Shown here: positions 26,009 through 33,445 of the stretch, one piece after another
Layout: every line of letters begins with the position of its first letter
How positions within the stretch are numbered: position 1 is the first letter of the stretch
Assembly: GCF_003298505.1 (NCBI RefSeq)
Contig: NZ_QNGB01000008.1
Span: 1-64,000, forward strand
Length of the DNA: 64,000 bases
Source of the DNA: Roseovarius sp. TE539
GTDB lineage: Bacteria; Pseudomonadota; Alphaproteobacteria; Rhodobacterales; Rhodobacteraceae
Reading direction: 5' to 3'
Made by a program: the position numbers and the translations under genes
Notes under the pieces: model-generated
The model's database searches: none
Told to the model about the DNA's origin: nothing
The model's input: only the letters and a program-made list of their open reading frames with translations

Positions 26009-26950
26009 TCAGGCGGTGACCGTCACCGCGGCGTCCTTGATCTCGTCGGGGGTGCCGACAGCGCGGCAGGCGATCGACCGGTGGATGCGTCGCACCATGC
26101 CCGAAAGCGCCTTGCCTGCTCCTATTTCCCAAATCTCGTCAATACCCTGCTGCGCCATGAACAGAACGGACTCGCGCCAACGAACCGATCCTGTGACCTG
26201 ATCAACCAGAAGCGCCCGGATCGCCGCCGGATCGCTGACTGAGTCCGCAACCACATTGGCCACGACCGGTACGGCTGGCTCCCGGATATCGACCTTGCCC
26301 AGGGCCTCGCGCATGGCTTCAGCCGCCGGCTCCATCAACGCGCAGTGGAACGGGGCGCTCACAGGCAGAAGCATCGCGCGCCGGGCACCCCGAGCCTTGG
26401 CAATCTCCACAGCGCGCTCCACCGCCGCGCGGTGGCCCGAAACGACTACCTGTGCGGGGTCATTATCATTCGCGGCCTCGCAAATCCCGCCTTGCGCAGC
26501 CTCCTGCGCGACGGCGCGGACAGTTTCAAGGTCGAGGCCCAGCACAGCCGCCATCGCACCCTGACCGACTGGCACCGCTTTCTGCATCGCCTGACCGCGC
26601 AGCCGCAGCAGCCGCGCCGCGTCAGACACGCTCAGCGCGCCAGCGGCGGCAAGCGCGGAATATTCGCCCAGCGAATGCCCCGCCACGCAGGACGCCGCCT
26701 TTATCGTCACGCCTTCCGACCCCAGTGCGCGCATCGCGGCCAGCGACACGGCCATAAGCGCCGGTTGCGCGTTCTGCGTCAGCGTCAGCGTATCCTGATC
26801 TCCCTCCCAGATCGCTGTGGACAGACTCTCGCCAAGCGCCTCGTCCACTTCCTGAAAAACTGCCCGGGCTTCGGGGTAGGCGTCCGCGAGATCCTTGCCC
26901 ATGCCAACGGTCTGCGTCCCCTGCCCCGGAAAAACAAATGCACGGCTCAT
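26009..26950 (-). CDS. fabD: Malonyl-CoA:ACP transacylase (FabD)
   Basis: 313 residues. The acyl-enzyme serine is Ser93 in AGHSLGEYSALAA, Arg and Gln of the oxyanion region lie around FPGQGTQ (7-13), and the catalytic His is in SAPFHCALM (about residue 203). It loads malonyl groups from CoA to ACP. First gene of the fabD-fabG unit, divergent from the cytochrome b561 gene. Confidence 0.95.
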   Translation of the reverse strand: MSRAFVFPGQGTQTVGMGKDLADAYPEARAVFQEVDEALGESLSTAIWEGDQDTLTLTQNAQPALMAVSLAAMRALGSEGVTIKAASCVAGHSLGEYSALAAAGALSVSDAARLLRLRGQAMQKAVPVGQGAMAAVLGLDLETVRAVAQEAAQGGICEAANDNDPAQVVVSGHRAAVERAVEIAKARGARRAMLLPVSAPFHCALMEPAAEAMREALGKVDIREPAVPVVANVVADSVSDPAAIRALLVDQVTGSVRWRESVLFMAQQGIDEIWEIGAGKALSGMVRRIHRSIACRAVGTPDEIKDAAVTVTA

Positions 26951-27128
26951 CGCTCATGCCTCCCTCTCGTTGTCCGCCCCGGATAGCGCGCGAGGCCGGA
27001 ACAGGCAACGACCTTGATCGTCTTCGCATCATTGCACGGCGCATGTGCGGTGCTGCCTTGTTGTTCTGCCGCTGTCATTGTCTATTTCCCTGACAAAAGT
27101 TGATCGATTTTCAGAGCAGGACAGACAC

Positions 27129-28358
27129 ATGCCCCTCACCAACACTCCGAAGGCCTATGGCGCGGTGACCAAGACATTTCATTGGCTTACCGCCATATTG
27201 ATCTTCACGGCCGTACCTTTGGGTTTCTTCGCCAACGATCTTGCGCATCAGGTGCGCGACCCGGCAATCAGCACGACCGACGCGACCGTGGCCCGGGCGG
27301 CCTTATTGTTTTCCCTGCACAAAACCGTTGGCGTCACCATTTTTTTCGTGGCGCTTGCCCGTATCATCTGGACCCTCGCGCAGCCGAAACCGGCGCTCCT
27401 GAACGGCGACCGGCCCGCGGAGGCCCGGCTTGCCGAAACCGTTCATTGGCTGCTTTACGGTTCGCTTGTCGCGGTACCCATGAGCGGATGGATACACCAT
27501 GCCTCGACCACCGGTTTCGCCCCGATCTGGTGGCCGTTCGGACAAACCCTGCCCTTCGTGCCTCGTGATGCGACGGTGGCTGAAATATCGGCCACTGTGC
27601 ATTACGTCCTGCAATGGGTTCTGATCGGCTCTGTAGGTCTGCACGTCGCGGGCGCCCTGAAACACCATGTTCTCGACGGCGATGCGACCCTGCGCCGGAT
27701 GCTGCCGGGGCACCATCCCGCGGAGCCGACCCGCGATCAGCCCGGACATGCCTTGCCGATTATCGCCGCGTTGGCCGTCTGGACCGCCGCTCTTGGCGGG
27801 GCCGCGTCTCTGGGGTGGTTCGCGCAGGACGGTTCGGCACCGGGCACCGCCGCCCTGCAACAGGTCGAGAGCGACTGGCAGGTCGAGACCGGCTCGCTTG
27901 AAATCACTGTCACGCAGATGGGTTCGGAGATTACCGGCAGTTTCGCGGACTGGACGGCAGATATCACGTATTCCCGACAGCCGGATCCTGACGGGAAGCA
28001 CGGTTCGGTGGATGTCACGATCGCCATCGGGTCGTTGTCGCTCGGTTCGGTCACCGATCAGGCAATGGGAAAGGATTTCTTCAATGCAGAGGAATATCCC
28101 ACCGCGCAATTCGAGGCTGATATTCTGAACGCCGGTGAGGGCAAGATCGCACGCGGCACCCTCACGATCCGCGGACAGACGGTACCGGTGGAAATGCCCT
28201 TCACACTCACAATTGACGGTCAGACGGCCGATGCCCGTGGCGGTTTGACAGTGGACCGGCGCAGTTTCCAGATCGGCGAGGGGGTTTCCGATCCGGGATC
28301 GCTGGCGTTCGAGGTGGTTATCGCATTCGACCTGACCGCCACCCGGTCCGAAAAATGA
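27129..28358 (+). CDS. Cytochrome b561 fused to YceI-like domain
   Basis: 409 residues from ATG 27129 (GCAGGAC upstream). Residues about 8-190 are a four-helix cytochrome b561 of the CybB type, with candidate heme histidines in KTFHWL, LFSLHKTVG, SGWIHH and GLHVAGALKHH. A fifth hydrophobic segment (about 210-232) leads to a YceI-like lipocalin-fold domain (about 240-405) that should face the periplasm; YceI proteins bind polyprenyl compounds such as ubiquinone. The fusion suggests electron transfer to or from a bound quinone. A separate YceI gene lies convergent just downstream. Confidence 0.88.
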   Translation: MPLTNTPKAYGAVTKTFHWLTAILIFTAVPLGFFANDLAHQVRDPAISTTDATVARAALLFSLHKTVGVTIFFVALARIIWTLAQPKPALLNGDRPAEARLAETVHWLLYGSLVAVPMSGWIHHASTTGFAPIWWPFGQTLPFVPRDATVAEISATVHYVLQWVLIGSVGLHVAGALKHHVLDGDATLRRMLPGHHPAEPTRDQPGHALPIIAALAVWTAALGGAASLGWFAQDGSAPGTAALQQVESDWQVETGSLEITVTQMGSEITGSFADWTADITYSRQPDPDGKHGSVDVTIAIGSLSLGSVTDQAMGKDFFNAEEYPTAQFEADILNAGEGKIARGTLTIRGQTVPVEMPFTLTIDGQTADARGGLTVDRRSFQIGEGVSDPGSLAFEVVIAFDLTATRSEK

Positions 28359-28361
28359 AAA

Positions 28362-28390
28362 AGGCCGCCGGCAGTGTCTACCGGCGGCCA
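28362..28390 (-). terminator. Intrinsic terminator between convergent yceI genes
   Basis: GGCCGCCGG and CCGGCGGCC (28363-28371, 28381-28389) form a nine-pair GC stem. On the minus strand it is followed by TTTTTCATTTTT, ending the yceI transcript; the hairpin starts four bases after the stop of the b561-YceI gene, so it may also end that transcript. Confidence 0.8.
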
Positions 28391-28412
28391 GCGCAATTCG
28401 TTTCCGGGGTCT

Positions 28413-28985
28413 TCACTCGGCCTTTTGGGCTTCGATCGACAGCGTGACCTCGACTTCGTCGCTCACCGCGGGTGCGAATTTGTCAAGGCCGAAATCCGAA
28501 CGCTTCAGCATGGTCGTCGCGCTGAACCCCGCCCATTCCTTGTTGGCCATCGGATGAGTCCCCGTCTTGTTGAGTTCGGCATCCAGAACCACGGACTTGG
28601 TGACACCGTTCACCGTCAAATCCCCCGTGATATTGGCCGTATTGTCCCCGGTCACTTCGATGCCCGTCGAATTGAAAGTGACCATGTCATCTTCACTGGC
28701 ACCGAAAAAATCGTCCGACATGAAGTGATCGAACCGCTTTTCCCAGCCGGTGTACATCGACATCGTCGGAATCGAGACGGTCACGGAGGAGTCCGCCGGG
28801 GCGTCCTGATCGAACATGATCTCGCCTTCGAACCCCGAGAACATGCCCCAGGTCGTCGAGAAGCCCAGATGCGTGTAGGAGAATATCACCTGGCTGTGAC
28901 TGGGATCGAGAACGTACTTTTCTGGTGCGGCTAGGGCGCCGGTCGCTGCCAGGGTCACCGCGGCAGCAAGAATTGTGCTTTTCAT
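28413..28985 (-). CDS. YceI-family periplasmic protein
   Basis: 190 residues from ATG 28985 (GGAG six bases upstream; the adjacent ATG at 28988 is also possible). Signal peptide of about 20 residues (ending ALAAPEK), then the YceI domain beginning YVLDPSHSQVIFSYTHLG (landmark). YceI proteins are periplasmic lipocalin-like binders of isoprenoid lipids. Ends before a strong terminator. Role here is unknown, but it faces the b561-YceI fusion gene and may act with it. Confidence 0.88.
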   Translation of the reverse strand: MKSTILAAAVTLAATGALAAPEKYVLDPSHSQVIFSYTHLGFSTTWGMFSGFEGEIMFDQDAPADSSVTVSIPTMSMYTGWEKRFDHFMSDDFFGASEDDMVTFNSTGIEVTGDNTANITGDLTVNGVTKSVVLDAELNKTGTHPMANKEWAGFSATTMLKRSDFGLDKFAPAVSDEVEVTLSIEAQKAE

Positions 28986-29115
28986 CATGATCTCCGGATA
29001 AGTTGAATGAGTTTACGGCCTAGATGATAACGCTCACAACAGCCCGCACAATACCGCAGAACTCAACAAGACTTGTGGCCTCGCGAACACCGGAAGGACC
29101 GTGGTCTGTTCGCCT

Positions 29116-29340
29116 TCATGTCCTGCGCCCGCCAGAGCCCCCCAGCAATACAAGCCCCGCCATTGTCAACAAAAGCGAAAGAAGCATGCCTGCAAGGCTC
29201 TTGACGGGGTCATCCGGCATCACGGGAACGATCCACAAAAGGATCGCCGCCAACAATGCCGACACCCCGCCACAGGCCATCGCCAAACCGCGCAAAGGGC
29301 AGGCGTTTTCACGTCTTTCCGGTTCCGGCCTGTCGGTCAT
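29116..29340 (-). CDS. Small two-helix membrane protein, unknown
   Basis: 74 residues; two hydrophobic segments (about 19-40 and 47-67) separated by a short polar loop (MPDDPVKS). A GGAACA site precedes the ATG at 29340. No family recognised. The base composition and strong codon bias for hydrophobic residues support a real gene, but no neighbour assigns a job. Confidence 0.5.
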   Translation of the reverse strand: MTDRPEPERRENACPLRGLAMACGGVSALLAAILLWIVPVMPDDPVKSLAGMLLSLLLTMAGLVLLGGSGGRRT

Positions 29341-29455
29341 CGTGGCTGTTCCCTCTGTCGGTCTCGGCCCATGTCCAGATCATGCAGACGGAGGTGGGCG
29401 ATATTCAGGCGGGGGCGGGGCTGCCGCATGGCACGTATGCAACGCGGAATGTACC

Positions 29456-29484
29456 TTGCGCGACAAAAGGATCCGTCGTATAGG
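29456..29484 (+). promoter_or_regulatory. Sigma-70-like promoter for rpsF operon
   Basis: TTGCGC, a 17-base spacer and TATAGG lie about 110 bases before rpsF. A perfect 12-base palindrome CATGACGTCATG (29499-29510) follows within the predicted leader. The site resembles the acpP promoter. The leader may hold the S6:S18 autoregulatory RNA known in other bacteria, but I could not fold it convincingly. Confidence 0.5.
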
Positions 29485-29593
29485 CGCCTTTCCTTTCGCA
29501 TGACGTCATGAACCGCGCAGTCTCTCGTGGACGGGTCGCGAAAGGCCAAAATGACCCGCCTTTGAAATGCGCCCGGAAAGAAATGGAGATCGC

Positions 29594-29947
29594 ATGCCGC
29601 TTTACGAGCATGTTTTTATCGCGCGCCAGGACCTGTCGAACACGCAGGCCGAGGGGCTCATCGAACACTTTGGCGCCATTCTGTCGGACAATGCCGGCAC
29701 ACTCGTGGACAGCGAGTACTGGGGCGTCAAGACGATGGCCTACAAGATCAACAAGAACCGCAAGGGCCACTATCTCTTCCTGAGGACCGACGCGCCCGCA
29801 CAGGCCGTACAGGAAATGGAGCGCCTGATGCGCCTTCATGATGACGTGATGCGCGTGATGACCATCAAGGTCGATGCGCATGACGAGGGCCCTTCGGTCC
29901 AGATGCAAAAGAAGGAAGAACGCGACACGCGTCGCGAACGTCGTTGA
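29594..29947 (+). CDS. rpsF: 30S ribosomal protein S6
   Basis: 117 residues, start at 29594 with GGAG six bases upstream. The N-terminal MPLYEHVFIARQDLS and the RKGHYLF strand are characteristic of bS6, a central-domain protein that pairs with S18 on 16S rRNA. The C-terminal 25 residues are a charged alphaproteobacterial tail. First gene of rpsF-rpsR-rplI. Confidence 0.97.
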   Translation: MPLYEHVFIARQDLSNTQAEGLIEHFGAILSDNAGTLVDSEYWGVKTMAYKINKNRKGHYLFLRTDAPAQAVQEMERLMRLHDDVMRVMTIKVDAHDEGPSVQMQKKEERDTRRERR

Positions 29948-29974
29948 TCCAAGCCTGACGAAAGGACACAAACC

Positions 29975-30202
29975 ATGGCCGCAAAACCGTTTTTCCGCCG
30001 CCGCAAGGTCTGCCCCTTCTCCGGCGACAATGCACCCAAGATCGACTACAAGGACACCAAGCTGCTGCAGCGCTACATTTCCGAACGCGGAAAAATCGTG
30101 CCGTCCCGCATCACCGCCGTGTCCGCCAAGAAGCAGCGGGAGCTGGCCCGGGCAATCAAGCGCGCCCGTTTCCTCGCCCTTCTGCCATATGCCGTGAAGT
30201 AA
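29975..30202 (+). CDS. rpsR: 30S ribosomal protein S18
   Basis: 75 residues, full family length, with [12 protein letters not shown] at the start and the conserved [17 protein letters not shown] core. Binds next to S6 in the 30S platform. Start preceded by GAAAGGAC. Lies 27 bp after rpsF. Confidence 0.97.
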
Positions 30203-30212
30203 GGAGAGACCG

Positions 30213-30839
30213 ATGCAAGTTATCCTTCTGGAACGCGTGGCGAAACTTGGCCAGATGGGCGAAGTCGTCGACGTAAAGCCGGGCTTCGCACGCAACTACC
30301 TTTTGCCCCAGGGCAAGGCGCTGTCGGCCTCGGACCGCAATATCGCCGATTTCGAGGCCCGCAAGGCCCAGCTTGAGGCCCGCAACCTTGAAACCCGCAA
30401 GGAAGCCGAGAAACTGGCCGAATCGCTGGACGGCAGAAAATTCGTCCTGATCCGGCAGGCCGCCGACTCCGGAGCTCTTTACGGGTCCGTATCGACCCGG
30501 GACGCTGCCGAAGCCGCAACCGAGGACGGATTTTCACTCGACCGCAAGCAGGTGGCCCTGTCGAAACCGATCAAGGAACTGGGCCTGCATGACGTCACCG
30601 TCACGCTGCACCCCGAGGTCGAGGCGACGATGACGCTCAACGTGGCCCGCAGCCCCGAAGAGGCCCAGCTTCAGGCATCCGGCAAATCCATCCAGGAACT
30701 CGCCGCCGAGGAAGAGGCGGCCGCCGATTACGAGATCGCCGAGCTTTTCGACGATATCGGGTCGGCCGCGTCCGACGACGACGAGTTGGCCGAAGTGGTT
30801 GAGGAAGTCCTGCCCGAGGAAGACGACAGCGACAGCTGA
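30213..30839 (+). CDS. rplI: 50S ribosomal protein L9
   Basis: 208 residues, longer than the usual about 150 because of an acidic Glu/Asp-rich tail (about residues 165-208), as in other alphaproteobacteria. The N-terminal domain reads [24 protein letters not shown](in part) and [11 protein letters not shown] follows; a long helix links to the C-terminal rRNA-binding domain. Start has AAGGAGAG upstream, 10 bp after rpsR. Confidence 0.96.
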   Translation: MQVILLERVAKLGQMGEVVDVKPGFARNYLLPQGKALSASDRNIADFEARKAQLEARNLETRKEAEKLAESLDGRKFVLIRQAADSGALYGSVSTRDAAEAATEDGFSLDRKQVALSKPIKELGLHDVTVTLHPEVEATMTLNVARSPEEAQLQASGKSIQELAAEEEAAADYEIAELFDDIGSAASDDDELAEVVEEVLPEEDDSDS

Positions 30840-30861
30840 AACCGCAGGACTGGAAACGTGA

Positions 30862-30893
30862 AAGGCCGCGCGGGAAAACGCGCGGCCTTCCTG
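30862..30893 (+). terminator. Terminator hairpin after rplI
   Basis: AAGGCCGCGCG and CGCGCGGCCTT (30862-30872, 30879-30889) form an 11-pair stem with a six-base loop, followed by CCTGGTTT. It lies 22 bp beyond rplI and 29 bp beyond the convergent gapR stop, so it may serve both directions, though neither side has a strong U-run. Confidence 0.6.
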
Positions 30894-30921
30894 GTTTCGT
30901 CTTTGGGGAACGCATGTCGCG

Positions 30922-31182
30922 TCACGCCATTCCAAGGGCTTCCTTGTACATCTCCAGCACCGCCTCTTCCTCTGCGATGTCGTCCTTGTCCCGTTTGCGA
31001 AGCGCGACGACCTTGCGCATGACCTTGGTGTCGTAGCCACGCGCCTTTGCCTCGGCCATGACCTCCTTCTGTTGGTCGGCCAGTTCCTTCTTTTCGGCCT
31101 CAAGCCGTTCGAAACGCTCAATGAACTGGCGAAGCTCGTCGGCGGTAACCCGGTAGTTGTCTGCCGTGTCGGTGTCGCTCAT
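30922..31182 (-). CDS. gapR: GapR-like nucleoid-associated protein (DUF2312)
   Basis: 86 residues. The coiled-coil core RQFIERFERLEAEKKELADQ (landmark, about 18-37) and the following AKARGYDTKVMRKVVALRK stretch are highly conserved in GapR. In Caulobacter GapR clamps overtwisted AT-rich DNA and supports topoisomerases and replication. Length is the family norm. Convergent with the ribosomal operon. Confidence 0.93.
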   Translation of the reverse strand: MSDTDTADNYRVTADELRQFIERFERLEAEKKELADQQKEVMAEAKARGYDTKVMRKVVALRKRDKDDIAEEEAVLEMYKEALGMA

Positions 31183-31326
31183 CTTGTACTCTCCGCATCA
31201 ATCGGGGCCTGACTAGCCCCCGGCGCGTGGACCCGCAAGCCCCGTTCCAACCCATGCCGTGCTTGCGATCAGCCGACACATGTTCTAGGCGACGTCAGCA
31301 GGACGGGCGACGAAGCGGAGAAGACG

Positions 31327-31542
31327 ATGGAAATCCTGATCTGGATGGGGGCGAGCGTTTCGCTTGCCGGGTTGGCCGGGCTCGTCTGGTGCATCGTAAA
31401 GGTGTGGAAGGCCCGAAAGGCCGGGCTCGCGGATTCAGACCTGCGCGCGGTTCTCCGGAACGTCGTGCCGGTGAACTCCGCCGCTCTTTTCCTGTCCGTG
31501 ATCGGATTGATGATGGTCGTGATCGGGATCCTGTTACAGTAA
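31327..31542 (+). CDS. Small membrane protein, unknown
   Basis: 71 residues with two hydrophobic helices (about 4-24 and 50-69) joined by a basic linker (KVWKARKAG). AGAAG precedes the ATG. No named family recognised; similar two-helix proteins are common beside gapR in this family of bacteria, as far as I can judge. Role unknown. Confidence 0.65.
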   Translation: MEILIWMGASVSLAGLAGLVWCIVKVWKARKAGLADSDLRAVLRNVVPVNSAALFLSVIGLMMVVIGILLQ

Positions 31543-31549
31543 AAGTGTC

Positions 31550-31759
31550 TCAGACCGGCATGTTGTCGAACTGCGCCTCGATCGCCTCGCCAAGGAGGGT
31601 TTCGTTCAGATCCCGCAATTCCGGCGGCACCGGTGCCGAGGCCGCCTCAAGTTCATGAATCAGCCTTTCGAGCTCTGGCTGCAAGCCATGGCGCGTACCC
31701 GGTTCAGCTGCGTTGATGCGCGCGGTCAGTTCGCTTATGCGCTTTTGTTGGTCAGTCAT
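31550..31759 (-). CDS. Small conserved-type hypothetical protein
   Basis: 69 residues, acidic and predicted helical with a heptad-like N-terminal part (QQKRISELTARINAAE). No transmembrane segment or signal. GGAGGAAACG precedes the start. Lies 43 bp before... downstream of the DksA-like gene on the same strand and probably shares its transcript. Function unknown. Confidence 0.65.
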   Translation of the reverse strand: MTDQQKRISELTARINAAEPGTRHGLQPELERLIHELEAASAPVPPELRDLNETLLGEAIEAQFDNMPV

Positions 31760-31802
31760 CGTTTCCTCCCGTGATCATTCCCTGGCAGAGACGGATGTGG
31801 GG

Positions 31803-32123
31803 TCAGACTGCGGCTGCGCAAGTCCGGCACAGGGGTGTCTCGGGCAGCACCTTCAGCCGCTCGACCGAGATTTCTTCACCGCAGCGCGTACAGATGCCAT
31901 ATTCCCCGTCACGCATCCGCTGCAGTGCGGCGCGGATTCGCGCGATCTCGTCCTGTCCTTCCTGGCCCAATTGTTCCAGAACCTCGTCCCCCTCGCGTTC
32001 GACTGCAAGCTCCTCCCAGTCCTTGGATTTGGGTTCATCCAACTCGGATTCGATCCTGTGCAGGCGTGTGTCCAGCTCGGCCAGCCGCGCAAGAAGGGCT
32101 TTTTTGTAAGGTTCATGTTCCAT
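31803..32123 (-). CDS. TraR/DksA-family zinc-finger protein
   Basis: 106 residues: a helical hairpin (about 1-70) followed by a C4 zinc finger, CTRC at about 78-81 and CRTC at about 99-102. DksA-like proteins enter the RNA polymerase secondary channel and adjust initiation, often with ppGpp. The coiled-coil tip carries acidic residues but not an obvious DxxDA motif, so it belongs with the short DksA-like paralogues rather than canonical DksA. Confidence 0.85.
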   Translation of the reverse strand: MEHEPYKKALLARLAELDTRLHRIESELDEPKSKDWEELAVEREGDEVLEQLGQEGQDEIARIRAALQRMRDGEYGICTRCGEEISVERLKVLPETPLCRTCAAAV

Positions 32124-32257
32124 CAGGTCATTCTCCCAATATGCAGGAATGATGACAGCCCCGAGACCGCAATGCTTTGATCGGAATCAAGTCCGGCAAT
32201 GTCTTGCGGATAATGAACTGCCGGGTATTACCGCAAGCAGGTTCGGGCAGCAAGTGA

Positions 32258-33355
32258 TCAGGCATCCTGTTGCAGTTTCGCCGGCTGTTCAACACCGGTG
32301 CGCCCCGGGCCATCTTCCGCATCGTCAGCCGGACGCTCACCATTGCGCGGCGGCGGCACAGGTTCTTTCACGGGTGCCGGCTGCCCGTGCACACCCGCCG
32401 CGGATGAAATGGCCCCGCCCGGGCTGAGTGCATCCGCCCGGTCCGGTTTATCGGCAAGAGACAAGCTCGAAGCGGGAAAACCCGGCTCGACCCTGCCGTC
32501 ACCAAGGAGGCGGATCGCGCGCATGCCGTTCAGCCGCCCCAGTCGCGCCTTGGCAACAAGATGTTTCTGGGTACTTTCCAGGCGCAATTCCATGCGTTCG
32601 GCGGACAGCGGCACCAGATCGCCGACAGCAAGGCGGCAAACGCGCTGAAGCGGCATGCGCACCCGGTCCAGGACGGAGTCCAGCCGCGCGGGCGCAAGCA
32701 GCACGGTTTCCGCAAGGGCCGCCCCTTCGGCTGCGGGATCAGGCTCCCGCGCTTCCTGCGAACTGTCCCATCCGATTGGCAGAACAATCTCGAGCGTGCC
32801 CGTCTTGGCCCCGTCCGCGATATCGACCTGAAATGATGTTTGATGGAATTCGGGCGCTTCCAGGGCCAGGCACAAGGTGCGCGCATCCTCGATCATCACC
32901 CCGAAACGATAGCGTGCGGGCAACGCATCTCGGCATTCGGCCATCTGCCGCTCGTAGCGTTCCAGCATGCCGTCGATCAGCGGCGCGACAATCGCGGCGT
33001 CCGTTCTGGTCAGCGGCCGATCCCGGGCCTGCCGCCGCGTGACACTGCCGATTGTCTGGACCTCGATCAGGGCGTTGACGAGCTGCATGTCCAGCCAGGC
33101 GGCACCGCGGCGCCCCTCCTCCCCTTCCAGAAGAACAAAGAGGCCACCGGACCCGAAGCGGCTTTCCAGATCGGCAAGAGCGGAGCTGGTTTCACGGATT
33201 TCGCCTGTTTCCAATGCGAGTTCCCATATCGCCATGGCGGTGCGGGAAAGCGCCCGGCGCAAAGCCTTCGCCGGCGACATGTCACGCGCGCGCTGTTCGT
33301 CCCTGGTTGCGCGCGCCTTTTGTCTGAGCACAGAGTTGGATTGGTCCGATGACAT
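32258..33355 (-). CDS. FliM/FliN-family (SpoA-domain) protein
   Basis: 365 residues. A helical N-terminal two-thirds (including SKAL-type LRRALSRTAMAIWEL) precedes a SpoA/FliM-FliN C-terminal domain (about 228-295: DSVLDRVRMPLQRVCRLAVGDLVPL). The last 65 residues are Pro/Gly-rich and disordered. The SpoA domain builds the flagellar C-ring, but no other flagellar gene is in the window. In Rhodobacteraceae this protein is a stand-alone motor-switch-like paralogue; whether it acts in the motor is not shown by context. Confidence 0.75.
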   Translation of the reverse strand: MSSDQSNSVLRQKARATRDEQRARDMSPAKALRRALSRTAMAIWELALETGEIRETSSALADLESRFGSGGLFVLLEGEEGRRGAAWLDMQLVNALIEVQTIGSVTRRQARDRPLTRTDAAIVAPLIDGMLERYERQMAECRDALPARYRFGVMIEDARTLCLALEAPEFHQTSFQVDIADGAKTGTLEIVLPIGWDSSQEAREPDPAAEGAALAETVLLAPARLDSVLDRVRMPLQRVCRLAVGDLVPLSAERMELRLESTQKHLVAKARLGRLNGMRAIRLLGDGRVEPGFPASSLSLADKPDRADALSPGGAISSAAGVHGQPAPVKEPVPPPRNGERPADDAEDGPGRTGVEQPAKLQQDA

Positions 33356-33445
33356 TCTGCCTGACGCTCCGGGTACTTTAAAACCTGTCTCGGCAAACAG
33401 ACTATCGGCACGGGGTTACCAGACCGTTGATATCATCCCACCAGA

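Noticed and set aside
24882..26201. Long plus-strand frame over fabG
   Set aside because: Antisense to an intact fabG with all catalytic residues; Arg/His-rich shadow sequence.
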